Source of the DNA: Betaproteobacteria bacterium
GTDB taxonomy: Bacteria > Pseudomonadota > Gammaproteobacteria > Burkholderiales > SG8-41
Assembly (NCBI GenBank): GCA_016868035.1
Contig: VGID01000004.1
Span: 1-64,000, forward strand
DNA: 64,000 bases
Reading direction: 5' to 3'
Part shown: in pieces, positions 1 to 11,589 of the stretch
Numbering within the stretch: position 1 is the first letter of the stretch
How the letters are laid out: each line of letters begins with the position of its first letter
The notes under the pieces: model-generated
The model's database searches: none
What the model was told of the DNA's origin: nothing
The model's input: only the letters and a program-made list of their open reading frames with translations
Made by a program: the position numbers and the translations under genes

Positions 1-295
1 CCCAGCCGCAGATGGAGGGCTTCGCAGTCACGTGCCCGCTCGCCCCGGACGCACCACGCCTCATATCCGGTTTTTGTTCATCGCCCCGCAGCTTCGGGTT
101 CGGCTTCCTTCAGACCCCACCTCGCGGCGACGCCCTTGCCGTTTCCCTAGCCTTCGGCTCTGCGAAAACCTGGCTGTCGGACTCCCACCGACATAGTTAC
201 GTGCCATGCCCGGCACACACGTCCGCCGTGAACCGCGCGCCGCTTTGTGCGCGTCGGTTTTGACGGCACGGTTGGGTGGCAAGGGACGCGGCTGG

Positions 296-507
296 TCACA
301 GATCCTCGGGCGTCAGTCCCGTGCGCTTGGCAATGCGGGCGAGCATCTTGGGACCGATAGTCTCGCCGTCGTGGAACGCAAAGACAAAATCAGGCCAGCC
401 GGGACGCGAGAGGGTCTTGTGTGATCCAGACTGCGCTTGAGCGTCCAGCCAATCCGGAAGAGTGCGGCGAGAACACCACGGGCCTTCGTCGAAGGCCAAA
501 AGCTCAT
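296..507 (-). pseudogene. hicA: HicA-type toxin, single-base frameshift
   Basis: Minus strand from 507: MSFWPSTKARGVLAALFRIGWTLKR, then continues in another frame as QSGSHKTLSRPGWPDFVFAFHDGETIGPKMLARIAKRTGLTPEDL. One missing base near 433/434 restores a full HicA-like protein. ATGA overlap with the hicB stop. Confidence 0.85.
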
Positions 508-710
508 GCGGCCGGAACTGCGATCGAGATGGACTGAGGTCCGGCTTCGTTGTGTTCGAGGCGCTCGGCCAGCACGCGCAACGCCAGGACCTCGGCCTTC
601 GCCATCGCCTCCGCGGCGGTCGCGCCATAGGCGAGAACGCCCGGCAATTCAGGAACTTCCGCGAGCCAACGGCCGTCTTCTTCGAGTTCGTGCTCGATCG
701 TATAATTCAT
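504..710 (-). CDS. hicB: HicB family antitoxin
   Basis: MNYTIEHELEEDGRWLAEVPELPGVLAYGATAAEAMAKAEVLALRVLAERLEH is typical HicB; directly upstream of hicA. Confidence 0.88.
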   Translation of the reverse strand: MNYTIEHELEEDGRWLAEVPELPGVLAYGATAAEAMAKAEVLALRVLAERLEHNEAGPQSISIAVPAA

Positions 711-897
711 ACGTCACCTCGATTCGGCGAGGCAATTCTACTCGGTTCTGTTCTTGCCACCCAACGTATAGTGAACTTCCGAAAAGTCGGCTAATTAGAC
801 ACCCAGCACACTGGCATTGTCATCCTTCCCCGCAAATCAGGCGTTCATGATGCTGTGGTGACGTGAGCGGCCAGGATAGGCTGCGAGGAGGGAAGGT

Positions 898-1240
898 ATG
901 TCGGATCAATCAAGGAGTTCTGATCCCGCATCAGCGGGCGTTCCGCACCGCCCGCGTCTGCTCGAGCAGGTACATGAGGCGATCCGCCGGAAATATTTCA
1001 GCCGCCGGACCGAGGAAACTTATGTGCACTGGATCAAGCGCTTCATCTACTTCACCGGCAAGCGCCATCCCGCCACGCTGGGCGAGGCCGAGGTAACGGC
1101 GTTTCTGAACCATCTCGCCGCCGAGCGCCACGTCGCCGCCGCGACGCAGAATCAGGCGCTTTCCGCGCTGCTCTTCCTCTACGATGATCTACACCCACGT
1201 GCTGAACAAGGGCGGGCGCGGGGTGAAAAGCCCGCTCGAC
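898..1240 (+). pseudogene. Integron-integrase-like tyrosine recombinase remnant with internal deletion
   Basis: N-terminal SAM-like domain (LLEQVHEAIRRKYFSRRTEETYVHWIKRFIYFTGKRHPATLGEAEVTAFLNHLAAERHVAAATQNQALSALLFLY) is joined out of frame at ~1181 to the C-terminal signature TMIYTHVLNKGGRGVKSPLDR; catalytic middle absent. Confidence 0.85.
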
Positions 1241-1618
1241 CGGCCGGGCGAGAGTTCATCGGTTCCCGCACCTCCGGCGGCGCCCATCCACGGCGGGAGC
1301 GAGCCGTGATTCGTGATTCGGCGGCGACCACCCCGTCACCTTCGGTGACACCCCTCCTCGGCCAGGAGGGGAGTGCGTGCCGCCTTGCTTCCTGACTCCG
1401 GACTCTGGAAGGACTTGACTCGTATTTCCTTCGTGTCCTTCGTGTCGAAGCTTTTCAGGGTTTCCTCAGCGTCCTCCGCGTCCTCCGCGTCGAGAGCCGG
1501 TCTTGAATGCTTTTTGGCGTCTCGGCGGTTCACAGAGCAGTGACGCAGTGACGAAGTGACGGGTTCATCTTCTTGGCGGGCGGCGGCTCAACAGGATCGA
1601 GACGCCGAGCCCCCTCCT

Positions 1619-2335
1619 TCACCCGCGCCGCAGGCCCGCGATCCACCGCTCGTAAACCCTGTCCGCCACCCGGTGCAGCGCCTCCAGCCGCGCGTCCAGC
1701 TCCCGCGTGATCTCCTCCACCGGCTGCACGGCGGGGCTCTTCGGCAGGTTGCGCGCAATCTCGCGCGCGCCGCTCTTGCACCACGACTCGACGAGCTCGC
1801 GGGTCATCTCGACATGGCATTGCATGCCGAGGCTCTTCCCCAGCGCGAACGCCTGGTTCGCGCAGTGGGGCGTGGACGCGATACGGGCCGCCCCGGGCGG
1901 GATCGAGAAGGTCTCCCCGTGCCAGTGGAACGCGTTGAACGACTCGGTGCGCGCGCCGAACCACGCGGAAGCGGCCGGCGCCTCCGCGACATCCACGCGG
2001 CCCCAGCCGATCTCCTTCACCGCATTGCGCGTGACCTCTCCGCCCAGCGCCCTTGCCATCAGCTGCCCGCCGAGGCAGTGGCCGAGCACCGGCACGTCCG
2101 CCTCCACCGCCGCGCGGATGAGCCGCAGCACGGGTGCGATCCACGCGCGATCGTCGTTCACGCTCATCGGCCCGCCCATGAACGCGAGCCCGCTGAATTC
2201 GCGCGGGTTTTCCGGGACGGGTTCGCCCTCGTCCACCTTCACGAGCCGCCACGGGATCCGGTTGCGCTCGAGGTATGTGGCAAAATACCCTGGACCCTCG
2301 ATCGCCGCGTGGCGGAAGATGGCAACGGGCTTCAT
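1619..2335 (-). CDS. Type 1 glutamine amidotransferase
   Basis: GATase class I nucleophile motif GHCLGGQL; FMGGPMSVND. Confidence 0.8.
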   Translation of the reverse strand: MKPVAIFRHAAIEGPGYFATYLERNRIPWRLVKVDEGEPVPENPREFSGLAFMGGPMSVNDDRAWIAPVLRLIRAAVEADVPVLGHCLGGQLMARALGGEVTRNAVKEIGWGRVDVAEAPAASAWFGARTESFNAFHWHGETFSIPPGAARIASTPHCANQAFALGKSLGMQCHVEMTRELVESWCKSGAREIARNLPKSPAVQPVEEITRELDARLEALHRVADRVYERWIAGLRRG

Positions 2336-2351
2336 CGTCGTTTACGGGGGG

Positions 2352-3014
2352 ATGGGTTTGGACCTGGTGTTGCGCCATATTGTAGCCGCACTCCTGTTCT
2401 TCCTCGCGACCGCCGCGGCGCACGCGGCGGACATCAACGTCGTCGCGCTCACCGCCGGCAAGGCGGTCGTGGTGGTGAACGGTGGCAAGCCGCGGACGCT
2501 CACCGTGGGGCAGACGACGCCCGAGGGCGTGAAGCTCATCGCCGCCGACAGTGCGACGGCAACCTTCGAGGTCGGCGGAAAACGGCAGACGCTCGCGGCG
2601 GGGCAGGGCGCGGCGATCGCGGCGAGCCCGCCGCCGCGCGGGGGAGGAAGCGTGACGCTCACCGCGGACTCGCGCGGCCACTTCTTCACCATGGGCGCCG
2701 TGAACGGAGTCAGCATGCGCTTCATGGTGGACACGGGGGCGACCGCGGTTGCGCTCTCGAGCGCCGACGCGCGGCGCGCGGGCGTCAACTACCTCTCCGG
2801 CATCCGCGCCTTCACCCACACCGCCAACGGCGTCGTGCCGGTCTACCGGGTCAAGCTCGACTCGATCACGATCGGGGACATCACGCTCACCAGCGTGGAC
2901 GCCGTCGTCATCGAGGGCGAGCGGCTGCCCGTAGCTCTGCTCGGGATGTCGTTCCTCAACCGCATGGAGATGAAGCGCGACGGGCAGACGATGACGCTCA
3001 TCAAGCGCTTCTGA
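2352..3014 (+). CDS. Retropepsin-like aspartic protease family protein with signal peptide
   Basis: MGLDLVLRHIVAALLFFLATAAAHA signal; FMVDTGATAVALSSADARRAGV active-site motif; GMSFLNRME. Confidence 0.8.
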   Translation: MGLDLVLRHIVAALLFFLATAAAHAADINVVALTAGKAVVVVNGGKPRTLTVGQTTPEGVKLIAADSATATFEVGGKRQTLAAGQGAAIAASPPPRGGGSVTLTADSRGHFFTMGAVNGVSMRFMVDTGATAVALSSADARRAGVNYLSGIRAFTHTANGVVPVYRVKLDSITIGDITLTSVDAVVIEGERLPVALLGMSFLNRMEMKRDGQTMTLIKRF

Positions 3015-3243
3015 CGAAGCGTGGCTCGTTTCTCGTGGCTCGTGGCTCGTGACTTGCAAGCCGCACGCGCCAGGCGGTAAGGCACAGGCGGTGGTCAGGG
3101 CGTTTGGGGTGGAGACCCCGCCCGTTCGTTGCCGGCCGCTCAGGGCGCGCCGCACCGGATTCTCCGGCGCCCCGCGCCGGCTTGTGGAAAACCCCGCCGT
3201 CGAATAACGTAAAGGGGCCCGCCTGCGCAGGCGGGCTGCGGGA

Positions 3244-3918
3244 ATGCGATCGGGCATGGCGCAACGGCAGAAAACGGCTACGGCGGGGCACGACGAGCTG
3301 CGCGAGCGGATCGTGGATGCCGCGATCGCGCTCGCCGAGCGGGACTCGTGGGAAGCGGTGCGGCTGCACGACGTCGCCGACAGCCTGGGCGTCACCCTCG
3401 ACGAGGTGCGCCGCCAGTTCCGCGAGAAGGAGGACGTGGTGGACGCCTGGTTCGACCGGGCCGACGCCGCCATGCTGCGGGAGTCCGAGGCGCCGGGCTT
3501 CCGGGAGCTGACGCCGCGGGAACGCATCCACCGGCTCATCCTGACGTGGTTGCGCGCGCTCGCGCCGCACCGCAAGGTTACCCGGCAGATGATCTACGGC
3601 AAGCTCGAGCCGGGGCACGTCCACATCCTGTTCCCCGGACTGATGCGCGTGAGCCGCACCGTGCAGTGGGTGCGTGAAGCCGCCCACCGCGATGCCGCGT
3701 ACGTGCGCCGCGCGCTCGAGGAAACCGGGCTCACCACGATCTACCTGATGACCTTCTTCCACTGGATGACCGACGACACGGCGGGATCGGAAGCGACCGG
3801 CCGCTTCCTCGACGGCTGGCTCGGCCTGGCCGAGCGCCTCGACCGCGCGGTCTACGGCACGCCGCGCGGCGGCGCGGGCGAGGCGCCGCCGCCCCCGGCG
3901 GAGCGGTCCGCAGGCTAG
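3244..3918 (+). CDS. TetR/AcrR-like transcriptional regulator
   Basis: N-terminal HTH-like LRERIVDAAIALAERDSWEAVRLHDVADSLGVTLDEVRRQFREKEDVVDAWF. Confidence 0.7.
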   Translation: MRSGMAQRQKTATAGHDELRERIVDAAIALAERDSWEAVRLHDVADSLGVTLDEVRRQFREKEDVVDAWFDRADAAMLRESEAPGFRELTPRERIHRLILTWLRALAPHRKVTRQMIYGKLEPGHVHILFPGLMRVSRTVQWVREAAHRDAAYVRRALEETGLTTIYLMTFFHWMTDDTAGSEATGRFLDGWLGLAERLDRAVYGTPRGGAGEAPPPPAERSAG

Positions 3919-4010
3919 AACCGGTCTCAAGAACCGGCTGAAGCGCTGAAACCACGGGCCACGGAATCATTCGGGATCCGGGATTCGGAATGACTGCTCT
4001 TCCCCGGCGC

Positions 4011-4047
4011 TTCTCGGCGTCCTCGGCGTCCTCTGCGGTGAGAGGTT
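4011..4047 (+). repeat. Short-tandem-repeat arm, left of inverted pair
   Basis: ttctcggcgtcctcggcgtcctctgcggtgagaggtt; inverted relative to 5163-5201. Confidence 0.85.
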
Positions 4048-4092
4048 GAGGTTTATCTCCGTGAACTCCGTGTCCGCTGTGGCTGACCCGTC

Positions 4093-5142
4093 TTGGACAC
4101 GTTCACCCATGCGCTGAGCGGGGCGCTCCTCGCGCGGGCGGCCGCCCCGTCGCAGCCCGCGCCCGGCGCCCTGAGCCCGACAGCGCGCGTGGCCGCGGGA
4201 TTCGCGGCGGCCGCGTTTCCGGATGTGGACTTCTCCCTGCGGCTCTACGACACGCTTGCCTACCTCAACTGGCACCAGGGAGTGACGCACTCGATCATAC
4301 TGCTGCCGCTCTGGGCGTACGCGCTCGCGCACGCTTTCTCGTGGGCGACGCGCGGGCGCCGTTCGTGGCGGGAGTTCCTCGCGCCCGCCGCGCTCGGCAT
4401 CGCCGCCCACATCGCGGGCGACGTGCTGACCGCGTACGGAACCGCGCTCTTCGCTCCCCTCTCGGCGCAGCGCTACGCCCTGCCCCTCGCCTTCGTGATC
4501 GATCCGTATTTCACCGCGATCCTCGCAGCGGGGCTTGCCGCGGCGCTGCTGCGCCCGAAGAAGCGCACGCCCGCCGTCACCGCGCTCGCCGTGCTCGCCG
4601 CCTACGTGGGCCTGCAGGCGGGGCTGCACGCACGCGCGCTCGAAGCCGGGCGCGAATACGCGAGAGCGCAGCGCCTCGCGGGCGCGGAGGTCCACGCCCT
4701 GCCGCAGCCGTTGACGCCCTTCAACTGGAAAATCATCGTCGAACGCGGCGATGATTATCACGAGGCGTTCGTCAACCTGTGGCGCACGCAAGAGCCCCGG
4801 CCGCCGGCCGACGGCGACGCGCTGCTGCGCCGGATCGCCGCGGGCTACCGGCCGGTGGCAGCGGCCGGCTGGACGCGCCATTCACGGTACGGGGAAGGAC
4901 CGCAGGCCGCGCTTGCCCGCGAGGCGTGGAACCAGGAAGCGTTCGCGGATTTCCGGCGGTTTGCGCGGTTTCCCGCGCTCGACCGGATCGAGACCCATGG
5001 CGGGAGAGTGTGCGTGTGGTTTCTCGACCTGCGCTTCACGCTGCCGGCGCTCACACCCTCGTTCCGCTGGGGCGTGTGCCGGACCGCAGCCGCCGACAGC
5101 TGGCGCCTCGAGCGCATGCGCGGTGCGTTCTGGATCGACTGA
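4093..5142 (+). CDS. Membrane-bound metal-dependent hydrolase (YdjM/DUF457-like)
   Basis: DTFTHALSGALLARA..., HQGVTHSIILLPLWAY; TTG start. Confidence 0.75.
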   Translation: MDTFTHALSGALLARAAAPSQPAPGALSPTARVAAGFAAAAFPDVDFSLRLYDTLAYLNWHQGVTHSIILLPLWAYALAHAFSWATRGRRSWREFLAPAALGIAAHIAGDVLTAYGTALFAPLSAQRYALPLAFVIDPYFTAILAAGLAAALLRPKKRTPAVTALAVLAAYVGLQAGLHARALEAGREYARAQRLAGAEVHALPQPLTPFNWKIIVERGDDYHEAFVNLWRTQEPRPPADGDALLRRIAAGYRPVAAAGWTRHSRYGEGPQAALAREAWNQEAFADFRRFARFPALDRIETHGGRVCVWFLDLRFTLPALTPSFRWGVCRTAAADSWRLERMRGAFWID

Positions 5143-5162
5143 GCATTCATCTCAAGAGCCGA

Positions 5163-5201
5163 AACCTCTCACCGCAGAGGATGCAGAGGACGCAGAGGAA
5201 A
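5163..5201 (+). repeat. Short-tandem-repeat arm, right of inverted pair
   Basis: aacctctcaccgcagaggatgcagaggacgcagagga; reverse complement family of 4011-4047. Confidence 0.85.
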
Positions 5202-5271
5202 AGCAAGGAATGGAAGAATTCAGTTTTCGTTCTTATCGGCGCGCATCGGCGGCTTGATCCGTATTCGGCGC

Positions 5272-6141
5272 TCATCGCACGGGAATTGCGCCATTGGCAG
5301 TGATGACTTGGTCGCCCGCGGGGCTCAACACGAAGTCGATGAACTTCCTCACCTCGGGCGCGGGCGACTCCGGAACGACGAGGTAGAAGCCCCGGCTCAG
5401 GAAGTAGCGGCCGCTCTTCACGTTCTCCGGCGTCGGCGCGATGCCGTTGAAGCTGAGCGCCCTCACCTTTCCGGAACCCTGCTCGACGACCGTCATGCTC
5501 GTCATTCCGATCGCATGAGCGGTTTCGGCAAGGGCATGGGCCATGTCACCGCCGCGGGGCATGACCCTCACGGCTTCGGCCGCCTTCAGGTCCCTGAAGC
5601 ACGCCACTTTTTCCAGGATCACTTCGGGGTCGACCTCCGTGGGCGGACGGGTATGCACCGCGATGGGGCTGTCGGGACCGCCGAGCTGCCGCCAGGTGGT
5701 GATCCGCCCGCCATAGATGTCGCACATCTGCGTGTCGGTGAGATTGGAAAGAGGAACCGTCTGGTTTACGGCGAAGACGATCGCGCCCTTGGCGATCTCG
5801 ATGACCCGCAGCCTGTTCTTCCGCACCACCTCCGGGTCGATGCCGTGGCTCGCGAGCGCGATCTGGATCTTCGCCTCCGCAAGCGCACGCAGCCGCGCGC
5901 CGGTTCCGAGCCCCTTGCCGACCTGGATGGCAGGGCCTTCCGACTGCTTCTGGTAGGCGGCGACGAGTGCCCGCGCCAACGGAATCATGCCAGTGGAACC
6001 GTCGAGGACGATGGTCTCCTGCGCCTGCGCCGCCACGCCCGTCACGATCAGTGCGAGCGCGCGCGCGAGACGAGACGCGCCCGTAATCCCCACTCGGCTC
6101 CTCGACGCCATGGTTCCCTCTCCGATCGGAGCCCGCCCCAA
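5272..6141 (-). CDS. PstS-like substrate-binding protein
   Basis: IVLDGSTGMIPLARALVAAYQKQSEGPAIQVGKGLGTGARLRAL; periplasmic phosphate-binding-like fold motifs. Confidence 0.7.
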   Translation of the reverse strand: MGRAPIGEGTMASRSRVGITGASRLARALALIVTGVAAQAQETIVLDGSTGMIPLARALVAAYQKQSEGPAIQVGKGLGTGARLRALAEAKIQIALASHGIDPEVVRKNRLRVIEIAKGAIVFAVNQTVPLSNLTDTQMCDIYGGRITTWRQLGGPDSPIAVHTRPPTEVDPEVILEKVACFRDLKAAEAVRVMPRGGDMAHALAETAHAIGMTSMTVVEQGSGKVRALSFNGIAPTPENVKSGRYFLSRGFYLVVPESPAPEVRKFIDFVLSPAGDQVITANGAIPVR

Positions 6142-6472
6142 GCGCAGGCTCGCAGACCCTGTGCGGCGGAAATTCTGGCGCTGCCGGGGAAGTATGGCAA
6201 GTGCGCGCGCGGGAGCACGGCACCGCGGCTGCCCTGCTGCTCTTTGAACCGGGCCCCGAAAACCAGGGTCGGGCCGGATTCTCCGCGGCGCGCGCTAGCC
6301 TGGCCGGCGCTTGAAGAACTGGACGGCGCGCTCGTGGCGCAGGGCGCCCGCTCGCGTCCTGAACGTCCCGAGATTGCGACGCCTGCCGGTGCGGGGATTC
6401 TTGCTTCGTGAGTAAAGACGGTACCTGCCGGGGCCGAGCTTCCTGATCATGCCCGCCGCCCGTGGCACCGCT

Positions 6473-7753
<1,281 letters not shown>

Positions 7754-7764
7754 ACGCGGGTAAT

Positions 7765-7866
7765 CGGGAATGGGGAATGGGGAATCGGAAAGCCGAACGT
7801 CGCTGCGGCCGCCTCGGACATAAGGCACCTGTTTTCCATTTCCTATTCCCTATTTCCTATTCCCCA
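7765..7866. repeat. Inverted pair of heptamer-like arrays
   Basis: aatcgggaatggggaatggggaatcgg ... tttcctattccctatttcctattcccc. Confidence 0.8.
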
Positions 7867-7876
7867 ATCACCGGCA

Positions 7877-8518
7877 TCAGCCGACGGGATTCCCGCGGAT
7901 GATCAGGCGCATGAACTCGGCGCGTGTCTTGTCGATGTTGAACTCGCCGGTGAAGGCCGAGGTCGTGGCGATGGAGTGCTGCTTCTGGATGCCGCGCATC
8001 ACCATGCACAGGTGCTGCGCCTCGATCACGACCGCCACGCCCAGCGGCTTCAACGTCTCCTCGATGCAGTCCCGGATCTCGACCGTGAGCCGCTCCTGCA
8101 CCTGCAGGCGGCGCGCGTACGCGTCCACCACGCGCGGGATCTTCGAGAGCCCGACGATGTGCCCGTTGGGAATGTAGGCGACATGGCACTTGCCGAAGAA
8201 CGGCAGGAGATGGTGCTCGCACAGCGAGTAGAGCTCGATGTCCTTCACGATCACCATCTGCTGGTACCGGTCGCGGAACATCGCCGAGCGCAGGATCTCC
8301 GCGGGATCGAGGTCGTAGCCGTGGGTGAGGAATTGCAGTGCTTTCGCCACCCGCTCCGGGGTCTTCTTCAGGCCCTCGCGGTCGGCATCCTCGCCGAGAT
8401 CCTTCAGGATCGCACGGTAATGTTCCGAGATCCGCTTGAGCGCCGCCGGGTTGTACTCCTCGACGCGCGCGTAGCCGTTCATCTCGTTTTCTTCCAGCAT
8501 TTTCCGGTTGAGCGTCAT
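7877..8518 (-). CDS. folE: GTP cyclohydrolase I
   Basis: [46 protein letters not shown]. Confidence 0.93.
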   Translation of the reverse strand: MTLNRKMLEENEMNGYARVEEYNPAALKRISEHYRAILKDLGEDADREGLKKTPERVAKALQFLTHGYDLDPAEILRSAMFRDRYQQMVIVKDIELYSLCEHHLLPFFGKCHVAYIPNGHIVGLSKIPRVVDAYARRLQVQERLTVEIRDCIEETLKPLGVAVVIEAQHLCMVMRGIQKQHSIATTSAFTGEFNIDKTRAEFMRLIIRGNPVG

Positions 8519-8646
8519 CGCGGACCTGGTCCGGGTAAACGGTCAACGGTGAACCGTAAACGGCAAAAGCCGGGCGGCGACGTGCCGCCGGTCCCCGGGG
8601 GTTTTTCGCCTACCGCTCACTGTTCACTGTTCACCGGCATGTCATT

Positions 8647-10551
8647 CTACTCCGCAAGCCTCGCGCGCACGGACCTCACGATGCCTTCCCTGTTGAGGTC
8701 CGCAGACGCGAGCTGGATCGCCGGGTCGCCCTGGTCGATGAAGGAATCGGGCAACCCCAGCTGCAGAACGGGCACCGTCTTGCCGCACCGCTCCAGCGCC
8801 TCCAGCACGGCGCTGCCGGCGCCGCCCGCCACCACGTTCTCCTCCACCGTGACGAGCAGATCGTGCCCATCGGCAAGCTCCACGACCAGGCCGTCGTCGA
8901 GCGGCTTCACGAAACGCATGTTGGCGACCGTCGCGTCGAGCTCCTCGGCGGCCTGCATGGCCGGTGCCAGCATCGCGCCGAAGGCGAGCAGCGCGACCCT
9001 CGGCCCCGTGCCACCCGGCCCCTTGCGCCGGCGCCGGACCTCGCCCTTGCCGACCGGCAGCGCGCGCATTTCCTTCTCGACCGGAACCCCGGGCCCCGTG
9101 CCGCGCGGATAGCGCACCGCGGCGGGAGTATCCATCTGGAAGCCGGTGTAGAGCATCTGGCGGCACTCGTTCTCGTCGGCGGGCGTCATCACCGTCATGT
9201 TGGGTAGGCACCGCAGGTAGGTGAGGTCGAAGCTGCCGTTGTGGGTGGCGCCGTCGGCGCCCACCAGCCCGGCGCGGTCGATTGCGAACAGGACCGGCAG
9301 GTTCTGGATCTGCACGTCGTGGATCAACTGGTCGTAGGCGCGTTGCAGGAAGGTCGAATAGATCGCGACCACGGGCTTGCGACCCCCGCAGGCGAGGCCC
9401 GCGGCGAACGTGACGGCGTGCTGCTCGGCGATCCCGACGTCGAAATAGCGCTCGGGATGGAGCTCCGCGAAGCGCACCAGTCCCGAGCCCTCGCGCATCG
9501 CGGGCGTGATGCCCACCAGGCGCGGGTCGCGCTCCGCCATGTCGCACAGCCAGTCGCCGAACACCTGGGTGTAGCTGAGCTTGCCGCTCTTCCCACCCAC
9601 GATGCCGTTTGCCGCGTCGAATTTCGAGACGCCGTGGTAGAGGACCGGATCGGCCTCCGCGAGCTTGTAGCCGGCGCCCTTGCGGGTCACGACGTGCAGG
9701 AACTGCGGGCCCGTCAGCCCCTTCATGTTGCGCAGCGTCGGGATCAGCGCGTCGAGGTCGTGCCCGTCGATGGGCCCGATGTAGTTGAACCCCATCTCCT
9801 CGAACAGCGTGCCGGGGGTCACCATACCCTTCATGTGCTCTTCCGCGCGGCGGGCGAGCTCGCCGAGCACCCGCTCGCCGGCGCGCTTCGCGGCGGAATA
9901 GAAGCGACCCGACATGAGCTTCGCCAGGTACTTGTTCAGCGCGCCCACCGGCGGCGAGATGGACATCTCGTTGTCGTTCAGGATCACCAGGAGATCCGTG
10001 TCCATCGCGCCCGCGTTGTTGAGCGCCTCGAACGCCATGCCCGCCGTCATCGCACCGTCCCCGATGACCGCGACCACGTGGCGCTTCACGCCGGCGAGCC
10101 TCGAGGCGACCGCCATGCCGAGGGCCGCGCTGATCGAGGTGCTCGAATGCGCGGTGCCGAACGTGTCGTACTCGCTCTCTTCGCGCCGCGGGAAACCGGA
10201 GAGCCCGCCCCACATGCGCATGCGCTTCATCCCTTCGCGCCGGCCGGTGAGCACCTTGTGGCCGTAGGTCTGGTGGCCGACGTCCCACACGATGCGGTCA
10301 TGCGGCGTGTCGAATACGTAGTGAAGCGCGATCGTGAGCTCCACCGTTCCCAGGTTCGAGGAAAGATGCCCGCCGGTCTGGCTCACGGACTCGAGCAGAA
10401 AAGTGCGCAGCTCGTCGGCAAGCTGCCGGAGCTGCTTCACGTCCAGCTGGCGCAGCTCGCGCGGATAGTTCACGCTGTTGAGCAGCTCGTACTTCGACGT
10501 GCCTGCCGCCTGCTCGCCTCCCAAGCCCGAATTGATCACGTTCTCCGTCAT
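8647..10551 (-). CDS. dxs: 1-deoxy-D-xylulose-5-phosphate synthase
   Basis: Full-length [51 protein letters not shown]. Confidence 0.95.
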   Translation of the reverse strand: MTENVINSGLGGEQAAGTSKYELLNSVNYPRELRQLDVKQLRQLADELRTFLLESVSQTGGHLSSNLGTVELTIALHYVFDTPHDRIVWDVGHQTYGHKVLTGRREGMKRMRMWGGLSGFPRREESEYDTFGTAHSSTSISAALGMAVASRLAGVKRHVVAVIGDGAMTAGMAFEALNNAGAMDTDLLVILNDNEMSISPPVGALNKYLAKLMSGRFYSAAKRAGERVLGELARRAEEHMKGMVTPGTLFEEMGFNYIGPIDGHDLDALIPTLRNMKGLTGPQFLHVVTRKGAGYKLAEADPVLYHGVSKFDAANGIVGGKSGKLSYTQVFGDWLCDMAERDPRLVGITPAMREGSGLVRFAELHPERYFDVGIAEQHAVTFAAGLACGGRKPVVAIYSTFLQRAYDQLIHDVQIQNLPVLFAIDRAGLVGADGATHNGSFDLTYLRCLPNMTVMTPADENECRQMLYTGFQMDTPAAVRYPRGTGPGVPVEKEMRALPVGKGEVRRRRKGPGGTGPRVALLAFGAMLAPAMQAAEELDATVANMRFVKPLDDGLVVELADGHDLLVTVEENVVAGGAGSAVLEALERCGKTVPVLQLGLPDSFIDQGDPAIQLASADLNREGIVRSVRARLAE

Positions 10552-10680
10552 CTATATACCCGTTGCCCCTGCTCGAGCCGATTGCCGATTTCCCATTATC
10601 CGCGCGATGAACGGCGGGCGCTTCCGTCCGTTCGATCGCGCGGACTTGAGCCGGCGCGAAGCGTCCGGTCTTAAGTAGAG

Positions 10681-11589
10681 TTAGAACTTTCTCAGCACGA
10701 TAAAATCCGCGATCTGGCGCAGCCGCAGCGCGCGCTCTCCAAAATCCTCGATGGCGGCGAGGGCATTGTTCCTCAGCTCCCGCGACAGCTCCCGCGCCTG
10801 GGCGGCCCCCATCGCGCTGACGTAGGTCGGCTTGCTGTTCTTGGCGTCCTTGCCCGCGGTCTTGCCGAGGGTAGCGGTCGAGGACTCCGCGTCGAGCACG
10901 TCGTCCACGACCTGAAATGCAAGCCCGACGTACTTGGCGAACTGGTCGACGCGCGCGAATTCCTTCTCGTCGAGGCCGTTTCCGCAGTGCGCGCCCATGA
11001 GCGCCGCCGCCCGGATCAGCGCGCCGGTCTTGTGGATGTGCATGAATTCGAGCTCGGGCACCGTGAGGCTCTTGCCCACCGAATCGAGATCGATCGCCTG
11101 TCCGCCCGCCATCCCCCGCGATCCGCTGGCCGCCGCGAGCAGCTTCACCATCTCGAGCTGGGTCTGCATGTCCTCGGCGAGCCGGTATTCGCCGAGCAGC
11201 TGGAACGCGAGGCTCTGCAGCGCGTCGCCCACCAGCAGCGCCGTCGCCTCGTCGTACTCGACGTGGCACGTGGGCCTGCCCCGCCGCAGCACGTCATCAT
11301 CCATGCACGGCAGATCGTCGTGGACGAGCGAATACGCGTGGATCAGCTCCACCGCGGCGGCGGCGATCGCCACGCGCTCGGACTCGGCCTGCGCGAGCTC
11401 GCCGGCGGCGAACGCGAGCAGCGGCCGCACGCGCTTGCCTCCGCCGAGCACCGCGTAGCGCATGGCCTGGTGCAGGCGCTGCGGGGCGATCTCCGGCCCC
11501 GGCAGAACGCGTTGCAGTACCGACTCGATGCGCTGCAGGTTCGCGTGCGTCCAGGCCTGGAAGGAACCTATCTCAGCCACGATTCGCAT
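10681..11589 (-). CDS. ispA: Polyprenyl synthetase (farnesyl diphosphate synthase)
   Basis: GGKRVRPLLAFAAGEL, HAYSLVHDDLPCMDDDVLRRGRPTCH; dxs-ispA-xseB operon order. The N-terminal MRIVAEIGS is read from the MITE terminus. Confidence 0.92.
   Translation of the reverse strand: MRIVAEIGSFQAWTHANLQRIESVLQRVLPGPEIAPQRLHQAMRYAVLGGGKRVRPLLAFAAGELAQAESERVAIAAAAVELIHAYSLVHDDLPCMDDDVLRRGRPTCHVEYDEATALLVGDALQSLAFQLLGEYRLAEDMQTQLEMVKLLAAASGSRGMAGGQAIDLDSVGKSLTVPELEFMHIHKTGALIRAAALMGAHCGNGLDEKEFARVDQFAKYVGLAFQVVDDVLDAESSTATLGKTAGKDAKNSKPTYVSAMGAAQARELSRELRNNALAAIEDFGERALRLRQIADFIVLRKF

Noticed and set aside
12-424. Overlapping ORFs in the first ~280 bp
   Set aside because: They may be part of a repetitive element but I cannot identify it; no supportable call.
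1530-3575. 681-aa minus-strand ORF
   Set aside because: Overlaps convincing genes on both strands; R/A-rich translation typical of antisense frames in high-GC DNA.
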